The translations under genes were made by a program, and so were the position numbers. The notes under the pieces were generated by a model. It ran no database searches, was not told where the DNA came from, and worked only from the letters and a program-made list of their open reading frames with translations. This document shows positions 24,254 to 29,325 of a stretch of DNA of 29,325 bases, piece after piece. This DNA is from a virus: IMG/VR virus record IMGVR_UViG_3300043434_000013, positions 1-29,325 of that record. The stretch is one strand, 5' to 3'. The first letter of the stretch is position 1; each line of letters opens with the position of its first letter.

Positions 24254-24446
24254 CGTCGTCATCACCTTTGCCAATCAAACTCTGTACCGTCTTCGTTTCA
24301 TAAATACGGATAGCAGACCAGATAATTGAGAATAAAGCGGCTATCGATGGAAGCATGTGAGTCAGCGTCCCTACTACAGTGGCGATAGATACTGTATCGA
24401 CTGCATGCTTGATCGAATCGTTCATTGAATCAAGTATCTCAGACAT
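24246..24446 (-). CDS. Small membrane protein, candidate holin or head-membrane protein, 66 aa
   Basis: One hydrophobic segment of about 25 residues (VVGTLTHMLPSIAALFSIIW) precedes a conserved-looking SAIRIYETKTVQ, and a polyacidic tail GDDDDA closes the protein. The N-terminal 20 residues are amphipathic (MSEILDSMNDSIKHAVDTVS). The single transmembrane segment with a charged C-terminus fits a class II/III-like holin. However, it lies in the head/small-protein cluster about 10 kb from the endolysin, so a membrane role in entry or assembly is also possible. The start lies one base after the upstream TAG. Confidence 0.75.
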   Translation of the reverse strand: MSEILDSMNDSIKHAVDTVSIATVVGTLTHMLPSIAALFSIIWSAIRIYETKTVQSLIGKGDDDDA

Positions 24447-24447
24447 A

Positions 24448-24708
24448 CTAGCAATTCCACGCTCTCAGACTTTTATTGATCCGGCTGTTGGGATCATTAG
24501 CCGTCTTACTGGAAGTTAGCTTTTTCTTCATCCCTGACATCCGGGCACAGAATGATTTCCGTCGGCCAGCGTCTTCCTTAGTCTTCGGCTTCGGTGCCGG
24601 TGGCTTCAGGTTCATCCCTTGTGCTTTTGCACTGGCGCGACCTTTAGCGTTTAGACCGCCCTTGGGGTCTTTTCCTTCTTTACGAGTCCAAGCAGGTGAC
24701 TTAGCCAT
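24448..24708 (-). CDS. Small basic conserved phage protein (DUF6321-like), 86 aa
   Basis: The ATG at 24708 shares TGATG with the upstream stop; a GTG one codon earlier is less likely. Landmarks are AKSPAWTRKEGKDPKGGLNA, KGRASAKAQG, then RRKSFCARMSGMKKKL and RINKSLRAWNC. These match a small conserved family of phage proteins (SPAW-x-RKEGK(N/D)P-x-GGLN and RR-x-SFCARM), which I recall as DUF6321. It is strongly basic with no membrane segment and probably acts as an internal DNA-associated or assembly protein. The function is unproven. Confidence 0.78.
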   Translation of the reverse strand: MAKSPAWTRKEGKDPKGGLNAKGRASAKAQGMNLKPPAPKPKTKEDAGRRKSFCARMSGMKKKLTSSKTANDPNSRINKSLRAWNC

Positions 24709-24866
24709 CACTTTTTCCTCGCTGCACGTATGTTATCAACAAGATTCGGGTAAGGACGACCAGCCTTCTTTGCCGCGGCTTTGGCCGCTGACTTCTTGGC
24801 TGAGCTCAGCTTTTTAGGCTTCCCAAGACCTTTCGGCCTTTCTTTATCCCAAACTTCCTTAGCCAT
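24708..24866 (-). CDS. Small Lys-rich protein, 52 aa
   Basis: Found by translating the gap between the C1q-tip fibre and the 86-aa gene. The ATG at 24866 overlaps the upstream TAA and the TGA overlaps the next ATG. It reads MAKEVWDKERPKGLGKPKKL, SSAKKSAAKAAAKKAG, then RPYPNLVDNIRAARKK. The Ala/Lys run resembles histone-like tails. About a third of residues are Lys or Arg. Both ends fit the coupling pattern of neighbours, which supports a real gene despite its length. Confidence 0.8.
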   Translation of the reverse strand: MAKEVWDKERPKGLGKPKKLSSAKKSAAKAAAKKAGRPYPNLVDNIRAARKK

Positions 24867-25663
24867 TACGCTACCCTATTAACAGTAAGAATAACTGCTG
24901 GAACCGCTGGTCCCATAGTGGGTGAAGCAATATAAGTCACTTCAGCGTGGGAATCAGAGGAACCCCACATCAGCTGGAAATACTGGCCTGCGGTGACGTT
25001 CAACATCAGGTTCCATGCAGCGACCGTATAAGAGCTAGGACCTTGGATTGTGACCCGAGTGTTCGTTTCGGGTACTGCTGTTCCGTCAATCGCAGCCCAG
25101 ATATATACATCAATAGCGGAAGAACCGCCTGAGTTCTTGTTGAGCTGCGCTGAAAACTGAAAGTTGTACAACCCAGTAGTATCAATGGTGACCTTCGTGG
25201 GATCTCCAGCGCCGTCATTAACCACTTCGACGCCGTGGCCGTGAATATCAGCGGTATCAAACTGCATTGCCATCCCGGTTCCGGGCGTGACATTTGTCAG
25301 CGTCGCGTTATTCTGGAATACACCGTACTGGGTAACGATATCCCCAGCGCCAACCGTAGACCAAGCGGGAGCCGCAGAAGCTGATCCCGTACCTGTCTGA
25401 GAAAGAAATTTCTTAGTGGTCGTTGTGTTACCAGCCAGCTTAGACAGAACATTCGTAGCGGACGCATACAGCGTGTCGCCGGTCGTATATGTCGTGATGT
25501 CCGTGCCACCTTGGGCCGGAGTAGCTGGATTAACGTCTAGAGTTTGAGAGACGAAATCAGAAACAGTGGTCTGTACATTACCCCCAGCTTGAACAAGGGG
25601 TACGATCTCTGTGCCATCCAGAGTCGCTGCACCGGGCATCGCTGAGATTTTTGTATCAGCCAT
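24866..25663 (-). CDS. Fibre protein with C1q-like C-terminal tip, 265 aa
   Basis: The N-terminus (MADTKISAMPGAATLDGTEI, VPLVQAGGNVQTTVSDF) is a recognised virion-attachment start of aquatic phage fibres. The middle contains LYASATNVLSKLAGNTTTTK, a tip-neck motif. The last 140 residues look like a C1q/TNF-type jelly roll: GLYNFQFSAQLNKNSGGSSA, VYIWAAIDGTAVPETN, WNLMLNVTAGQYFQLMW and a closing PAVILTVNRVA. Such domains trimerise and bind surface ligands. It starts with a TAATG overlap with the 76-aa upstream gene. Confidence 0.82.
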   Translation of the reverse strand: MADTKISAMPGAATLDGTEIVPLVQAGGNVQTTVSDFVSQTLDVNPATPAQGGTDITTYTTGDTLYASATNVLSKLAGNTTTTKKFLSQTGTGSASAAPAWSTVGAGDIVTQYGVFQNNATLTNVTPGTGMAMQFDTADIHGHGVEVVNDGAGDPTKVTIDTTGLYNFQFSAQLNKNSGGSSAIDVYIWAAIDGTAVPETNTRVTIQGPSSYTVAAWNLMLNVTAGQYFQLMWGSSDSHAEVTYIASPTMGPAVPAVILTVNRVA

Positions 25664-25893
25664 TAGTCAATCTCCAACTCAATCTTACTACCGTCCTCTT
25701 GGAGGATGTAGCCAGAGGTTTCCATCAGGATATAGTACTTAGTTACAGGAACCGGGGAGGCATATAGATCAACTACCCCATGATCCCCAACATCGTCACC
25801 AAACCCATTATAGGCATTGGCTACAACACCGTCCGCGGTACCCGGCGACGTATTCGCTAGGTTTGCGACTCCTGTGTAGCCGACGTAGGCCAT
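25663..25893 (-). CDS. Small virion-like protein, 76 aa
   Basis: The protein opens AYVGYTGVANLANTSPGTAD and ends VTKYYILMETSGYILQEDGS, KIELEID. The ILMETSGYILxEDGSxIxLE pattern is a short beta module found repeatedly in aquatic phage virion proteins. The middle is Gly/Val/Asp-rich. It is coupled to both neighbours by TAATG overlaps. No enzyme or membrane features are visible. A minor structural protein is likely; the exact role is unknown. Confidence 0.72.
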   Translation of the reverse strand: MAYVGYTGVANLANTSPGTADGVVANAYNGFGDDVGDHGVVDLYASPVPVTKYYILMETSGYILQEDGSKIELEID

Positions 25894-26183
25894 TAGGTCA
25901 GACCCGCCTGAATAAGAGTGAGCGTAGCGATACCACCACCAGAATTCACCGTAAGACGAATCTGAAGAACGGGGAACGCGTAGTTACCGTCTTGATTCGT
26001 GGTCTTAGATGCGATGGTCGGATGAGGGAACCAAGTAGTCCCATCAAAAGTGTGTTCTACCGTGTAATTCACGGTACCACTGACGACAACGCCAAACCCA
26101 ATGTTGAAAGGGGTTACGTAGTTATCAGCTACATAGCCGGGGGTTGAACCCACTCCGGTCTGTGCAAAAGTTACTGGACGCAT
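25893..26183 (-). CDS. Small conserved virion-like protein, 96 aa
   Basis: The pattern MRPVTFAQTGVGSTPGY, DNYVTPFNIGFGVVVSG, YTVEHTFDGTTWFPHPTIA and FPVLQIRLTVNSGGGIATL recurs next to head genes in podovirus-like genomes (VxYTVEHTFD is the clearest landmark). It is all beta and probably a minor capsid or decoration-type protein. GAGGTGA sits four bases before the ATG, directly after the tail of the 26203-26220 terminator, so it has no room for its own promoter. Confidence 0.75.
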   Translation of the reverse strand: MRPVTFAQTGVGSTPGYVADNYVTPFNIGFGVVVSGTVNYTVEHTFDGTTWFPHPTIASKTTNQDGNYAFPVLQIRLTVNSGGGIATLTLIQAGLT

Positions 26184-26196
26184 ACTTCACCTCAAG

Positions 26197-26220
26197 GTTA
26201 AAGGGGGGCCGGAGCCCCCC
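26197..26220 (-). terminator. Rho-independent-like terminator (weak U-tract) after the 233-aa structural gene
   Basis: The minus strand reads GGGGGGC, a TCCG loop, then GCCCCCC followed by TTTAACC: a perfect 7-bp all-GC stem at 26203-26220. It lies 9 bases after the stop of the 233-aa gene. The U-tract is only three bases, which suggests partial termination or 3'-end stabilisation. Confidence 0.75.
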
Positions 26221-26228
26221 ACTCGCTA

Positions 26229-26930
26229 TTAGTCGAGATTACCGTAGGGGTAAGTCGTCAGCGTACCGATGTTACCGTCGGCCTGCGTGTACTGAATGGT
26301 GAAGTACAGAACACCGGTAATGCCGGTAGCCGTATCCAGATCCGTACCGTTGAGGTCCAGCGTGAAGACAACCTGAGACAGATTCGGCTGACCGTTACCA
26401 ACAAGGATATCGGTAGAAGTAGCCTGCCAGTTGCCGAGCTGGGTACCGGTCAGAGTCGCAAGCGACTGACGGCCAGCGGCAGTGATGTTAGCAATGCTAG
26501 CGTATGCAGCGGTGCCACCGTTTGCGGTGAAGCCGTTAGAGACATACAGGATAGCTGCGGTCAGAGCAGCGGTACCACCAGCTACTGCGGGTGCGGTGCC
26601 ACAATCAACAATGATGTCATTGATACGGCTACCTACGGGAAGGTAAGCAACCCATCCACGATATACGTTCGTAGCAGAGTCTGCAGTCGGAGTAGCGACA
26701 GCTGCCGGATACGTCGTAGAAGAAGCGGTGTAAACATTACCCGGAAGGTTCGGGATGTTATTGGAAACTACGAACTGACCAGAAGATCCAGCAAAGGTAG
26801 ATGAACCGGCGGTTACGTTAGATACATCGAAGCCAGCAGACTGAGCGAGAACGGCATAGCCGACATCGCGCTGCGGACCAAAACGATTGTCACCCGAAAG
26901 AATCGGGCCTTCGAAAGTAGAGCGTCCCAT
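26229..26930 (-). CDS. Abundant-type virion structural protein, 233 aa
   Basis: The ATG at 26930 is chosen over an in-frame ATG 18 bases earlier. The GAGGAC Shine-Dalgarno lies between the two, so the upstream ATG would put the ribosome site inside the gene. The protein begins MGRSTFEGPILSGDNRFGP, a conserved start in aquatic phage structural proteins. It continues with Gly/Ala/Thr/Val-rich beta sequence (VAYLPVGSRINDIIVDCGTA, AILYVSNGFTAN, SQVVFTLDLNGTDLDTA, GVLYFTIQYTQAD). It has its own promoter (27021-27049) and terminator (26203-26220), which suggests high expression like a decoration or secondary capsid protein. The role is inferred from this context. Confidence 0.78.
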   Translation of the reverse strand: MGRSTFEGPILSGDNRFGPQRDVGYAVLAQSAGFDVSNVTAGSSTFAGSSGQFVVSNNIPNLPGNVYTASSTTYPAAVATPTADSATNVYRGWVAYLPVGSRINDIIVDCGTAPAVAGGTAALTAAILYVSNGFTANGGTAAYASIANITAAGRQSLATLTGTQLGNWQATSTDILVGNGQPNLSQVVFTLDLNGTDLDTATGITGVLYFTIQYTQADGNIGTLTTYPYGNLD

Positions 26931-27020
26931 TATTGAGTCCTCATGCAAGAGCCTCGCACCGATCGTTGCATCGTCTGCTGGGTCAGTGGTGGTACGAGAA
27001 AAATCCCCAGAACTTGGTTC

Positions 27021-27049
27021 CTTATATGGTATTTACTTAAGGGTGTCAA
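27021..27049 (-). promoter_or_regulatory. Near-consensus sigma70 promoter
   Basis: On the minus strand, TTGACA (27049-27044) and TATAAG (27026-27021) are separated by 17 bases, so the -35 is perfect and the -10 matches 5 of 6. It begins at the stop codon of the 277-aa gene and sits about 90 bases before the 233-aa start codon. The rest of the gap 26931-27020 forms the untranslated leader and carries the ribosome site near its end. Confidence 0.75.
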
Positions 27050-27883
27050 TTACTTCCTTTTACGAGCTTTTTCAACCTCGTTGCCCCTCAATTCATAGGG
27101 TTCATCAGCCATAAAATTACTACCTAAATAGTTCTGTAGCCGCCTTATCCCTGATGGTCCGTACATCTGTATCCGTTCTTCATCAGGATCAGTCATGTAC
27201 GCTTTGAGCTTCTCTACTATAGATGGCTCCCATCTAGTAGCCACCGGACCTGCTGTCGTCATGTGGGCATAAAGTGCGCCTACTCCTCGGCGGTTCATTT
27301 CTTCCTGAATAGGCATCTCACCTGCTGGGAGCATAGCTTCTTTAGCGCCTACCCAAGCAACGGGTTCATAGTCCTCATACCCGATATTCGTACCAAATTT
27401 AGGTAACCTATCCCCAGCAGCTCGAATAAGCTGGTTGTACAGATAAGGAGGATTATCCCCTCTCTGCATAGCCGCCGCTTCCTTAGCGGGACCTTCAAAC
27501 GTATTACCATGAATGTTTTCGTGGACTATCGTATTTAGGAATTTATAGGGGTCATCTTCTATCGTACTTGCCCAAAGCCTACCGGACTTTTGCCTATGGG
27601 GGTCGTCTTCTCGGTAGTATTCCCCGGTAGCACTTCCCCTTTTACCTAGGCTTAGAGCATATCTAGTAAGTCCAGATTGATATCGAGGATCTAGATAAGC
27701 AGCGGGGTTTACCCCTACATTGGTGCCACTAAATTGCGGGTCATTTTTTATGAGTTCCGCTAGCACCTTGTTGTCGTACTTTACGGAGGGCATCCACGGA
27801 TCAGCGCCTCGTGGAATAACAACTTGGTCAAAATATGGATCACGGTTAACCGTATCCATCAAACCTCTAATGCCATCAGCCAT
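27050..27883 (-). CDS. HExxH protein, putative zinc metallopeptidase, 277 aa
   Basis: The family is not recognised. The key feature is TIVHENIHGN, with H121-E122-xx-H125 in a helix-like context (FLNTIVHENIHG), the zinc-binding signature of metallopeptidases. A candidate third ligand is E173 in GYEDYEPVAWVGAKEAM, giving the gluzincin-like HExxH...E spacing of about 50 residues. Around it are helical, charged stretches and a very basic end (EVEKARKRK). There is no signal peptide or membrane segment. It lies immediately after the major capsid gene and its terminator, and AGGAGA precedes the ATG. Its position suits a head maturation or virion-associated protease, but a host-directed role is equally possible. 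The HExxH reading could be coincidental. Confidence 0.72.
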   Translation of the reverse strand: MADGIRGLMDTVNRDPYFDQVVIPRGADPWMPSVKYDNKVLAELIKNDPQFSGTNVGVNPAAYLDPRYQSGLTRYALSLGKRGSATGEYYREDDPHRQKSGRLWASTIEDDPYKFLNTIVHENIHGNTFEGPAKEAAAMQRGDNPPYLYNQLIRAAGDRLPKFGTNIGYEDYEPVAWVGAKEAMLPAGEMPIQEEMNRRGVGALYAHMTTAGPVATRWEPSIVEKLKAYMTDPDEERIQMYGPSGIRRLQNYLGSNFMADEPYELRGNEVEKARKRK

Positions 27884-27892
27884 TATTGTCTC

Positions 27893-27920
27893 CTAAAGAA
27901 AAGGGGGCCGAAGCCCCCTT
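27893..27920 (-). terminator. Rho-independent terminator after the major capsid gene
   Basis: The minus strand has AAGGGGGC, a stable TTCG tetraloop, GCCCCCTT, then TTTTCTTTAG. The 8-bp stem (27901-27920) lies about 30 bases after the capsid stop. Its T-run runs directly into the Shine-Dalgarno (AGGAGA) of the 277-aa gene. Confidence 0.88.
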
Positions 27921-27953
27921 ATCCCGACCGGGAACTCCCAGTCCATTTTACGC

Positions 27954-28865
27954 TTAGAACGCGCCGGCAGAGCCGAAGATTCCCAGCGGATCAGACCAAC
28001 CGAACGAATAACGCTCGCGGCTCTTGTAACGTACGTTGCCGGTGTCGAAGTCACCGTCCATAGATTCCGAACGCGGAATACGTACGAAGTGCTTGAGGCC
28101 ATTCGGTACATCAGTGGTCAGGAACCAAGCATTCGGGTCGGTCAGGTAGTGGTTAATGGTAAACCCTTCCGGAATAACACCGTTGTTCTTGATCGCATTG
28201 ATGTCGTTGTTGTTGGTACCAACGCGGAGCTCGGTTTCGAGCAGGCGGGTAGCAACGAACTGAAGCTGCGGAGGAACGATCAGCTTCTTCGGCTTTGCAG
28301 CAATCAGCAGGCCACGTTCATCAGTCCACAGAGAGATCTGGATAACAGCCGCTTCAAGAGAAGTTTCGTTGAGATCTGCACCGGTTGACGGGGTGTTGCT
28401 GTTGGTGCCACCAGAAACAAGCGGGTGAGCACTAGAGAACAGAGAGACGCCATCGCCACCGGTATAGGTGGAGTTGAAGCCATTGTTCAGTACCGCTGCA
28501 GCCTTAACCTGCTTGGTGTAAGCCATAGCACGAGCCAGAGCCTTGGTATAACGAGCAGACAGTGAGTCATACAGGTTATCTTCAATCGCTTCTTCAGTGA
28601 TTGAGAAGCCAAGAGCGATGGTTTCGTGGTTGTATCGAGCGGTCCATGCTTCCTGTGCATTGTCATACGCGACGGCTTGGCCTTCGTTTTTGACAGGGGC
28701 TGCACTAAAGCCAGACAGCTTGGTTTCTTCTTCGAACGAACGCTCAGAAGTCTCGGTTTCGTAGATTTCCTTGTGTTCTTCGCCGTAACGAGCGTACTCC
28801 AAGCCGAACAGGGCGTTCAGACCGGGAAGGAGCTCTTTAAGAAGTTGGGCGCGTGAAATAGCCAT
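27954..28865 (-). CDS. Major capsid protein (HK97-like fold expected), 303 aa
   Basis: The protein has the length and flow of short HK97-fold capsid proteins. A helical, charged N-terminal region (AQLLKELLPGLNALFGLEYA, EEHKEIYETETSERSFEEET) is followed by LGFSITEEAIEDNLYDSLS, ARYTKALARAMAYTKQVKAA, AAVLNNGFNSTYTGGDGVSL, then FSSAHPLVSGGTNSNTPSTG. The ITEEAIEDNLYD...A..LA.A....K...AA.VLN.GF pattern with FS(A/S)HPL is a recognised capsid signature in aquatic phages. PKKLIVPPQLQFVATRLLET and SRERYSFGWSDPLGIFG close it. AAGGAG precedes the ATG. The decoration-like gene lies upstream and a strong terminator downstream, as expected for the most abundant head protein. Confidence 0.88.
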   Translation of the reverse strand: MAISRAQLLKELLPGLNALFGLEYARYGEEHKEIYETETSERSFEEETKLSGFSAAPVKNEGQAVAYDNAQEAWTARYNHETIALGFSITEEAIEDNLYDSLSARYTKALARAMAYTKQVKAAAVLNNGFNSTYTGGDGVSLFSSAHPLVSGGTNSNTPSTGADLNETSLEAAVIQISLWTDERGLLIAAKPKKLIVPPQLQFVATRLLETELRVGTNNNDINAIKNNGVIPEGFTINHYLTDPNAWFLTTDVPNGLKHFVRIPRSESMDGDFDTGNVRYKSRERYSFGWSDPLGIFGSAGAF

Positions 28866-28883
28866 TTATCTTACTCCTTCAGA

Positions 28884-29325
28884 TTAGACGCCGGACGCGT
28901 TGGTGTAGCTATGGAAACCTTGGTTCCAAACAACCAATGCTTCAGGGTACCCTACGAACGTAACCGCAGTGCCGCTAGCCAGCGTGATTGCAGAAGAGAC
29001 CGTGACGGTCGTGCTGCTTACGTTGGTGACAGCGATGAAGTTACCGCCCAGAGAACCCGTTCCAGACGGAGCGATCAGCTGCATACCCGGCTGAATCGCA
29101 GAGTTAGCTGCGGTCAGGGTAACCGTGGTGCTAGAACCAGAGGTGCTAGCAGTAGCTGCAACAGATACAGCAGTATCCGGAACCAGCTGAACAACACGGA
29201 AGGGAAGAGCTGAGGTAACGCGGGTGTTGCCGCTGGTGCCAGAGGAGATAACTCCACCAGAAACAGACATGGCAGAATCGCCCGTGGTGGTGCTACCGGT
29301 AGCGCCCGTGATGGCATATACGTTG
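28884..29325 (-). CDS. Head decoration-like protein, 5' end outside window (at least 146 aa)
   Basis: An open frame runs from the right edge to a TAA at 28884. An internal ATG at 29270 is not the start, because the frame continues without interruption to position 29325 with similar Gly/Thr/Ser-rich sequence (NVYAITGATGSTTTGDSAMS). It reads GNTRVTSALPFRVVQLVPDT, then Ig- or beta-barrel-like Thr/Val strands (SGSSTTVTLTAANSAIQPGM, VTNVSSTTVTVSSAITLASG) and ends in YPEALVVWNQGFHSYTNASG. Placement just upstream of the major capsid gene and the FRVVQLV...EALVVWNxGxHxY landmarks suit a decoration or head-stabilising protein. Confidence 0.7.
   Translation of the reverse strand, partial: NVYAITGATGSTTTGDSAMSVSGGVISSGTSGNTRVTSALPFRVVQLVPDTAVSVAATASTSGSSTTVTLTAANSAIQPGMQLIAPSGTGSLGGNFIAVTNVSSTTVTVSSAITLASGTAVTFVGYPEALVVWNQGFHSYTNASGV

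Noticed and set aside
24254-24274. TTG or ATG starts upstream of 24253 for the 124-aa basic protein
   Set aside because: The conserved-looking opening is MPSKSAKQARLM at 24253 with a fitting AGGTGA, and earlier starts would increase the overlap with the membrane-protein gene.
26931-26948. Alternative upstream ATG for the 233-aa structural gene
   Set aside because: The only good Shine-Dalgarno (GAGGAC) lies between that ATG and the ATG at 26930, so the downstream start is better supported.
1-29325. tRNA genes, integrase, attachment sites or insertion sequences
   Set aside because: Intergenic gaps are too short for tRNAs, and no recombinase, transposase or terminal inverted repeats were seen. 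The window looks like an uninterrupted lytic-type virion block.

Overview
This window is a contiguous block of virion-structure, lysis and accessory genes from a tailed bacteriophage (Caudoviricetes). Every supported gene is on the minus strand, so transcription runs from high to low coordinates. Genes are packed almost end to end, often with TAATG or ATGA overlaps. No gene-free stretch exceeds about 110 bases. I see no tRNA, rRNA, integrase, replication gene, terminase or portal. The last two probably lie beyond position 29325. The gene set has head-tail adaptor-like proteins, a nozzle/stabilisation-like protein, many short fibre proteins, Gly/Ala/Gln-rich internal proteins and a giant lysozyme-bearing internal protein, with no tape measure. 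This points to a short-tailed (podovirus-like) phage, of the type common in aquatic metagenomes. The host cannot be inferred from the sequence.

Layout in transcription order. (1) 29325-26197, head module: a decoration-like protein (cut by the window edge), the major capsid protein, a hairpin terminator, an HExxH protein of unknown role, a near-consensus sigma70 promoter, one abundant-looking structural protein and a second hairpin terminator. (2) 26183-23434: two small virion-like proteins, a fibre with a C1q-like tip, then a run of very small Lys-rich or membrane proteins, two of them too short for usual ORF thresholds. (3) 23434-20319, connector module: a 310-aa adaptor/tail-tube-like protein, a zinc-ribbon protein, two small proteins, an SU10-type adaptor-like protein and a conserved small structural protein. 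(4) 20308-13949, fibre, accessory and lysis module: several fibre/tip proteins, a 2OG-Fe(II) oxygenase, a tail assembly chaperone-like protein, a holin-like protein, a 14 x 20-residue repeat protein, a collar-domain fibre and an M15 (VanY-like) endolysin. (5) 13938-11294: a 783-aa nozzle/stabilisation-like protein with a GTG start, plus a small conserved protein. (6) 11268-1, internal virion/ejection module: a cupin-SET fusion, a glycine-zipper protein, a GNAT acetyltransferase, a heptad-repeat protein ending in a Peptidase_S74 domain, a 521-aa protein, and a giant protein of at least 1734 aa that runs off the left edge. The giant protein has a GH104 lysozyme domain near its N-terminus and an HEAVH metallopeptidase-like domain in the middle.

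The most interesting items are the cupin-SET fusion in the ejection module, the S74 auto-chaperone domain on a non-fibre protein, the exact 20-residue repeat fibre, the two HExxH proteins combined with a recurring short Gly-Gly tag, and the promoter/terminator arrangement around the head genes. All functional names rest on motif and family recognition from the sequence alone. No database search was run.
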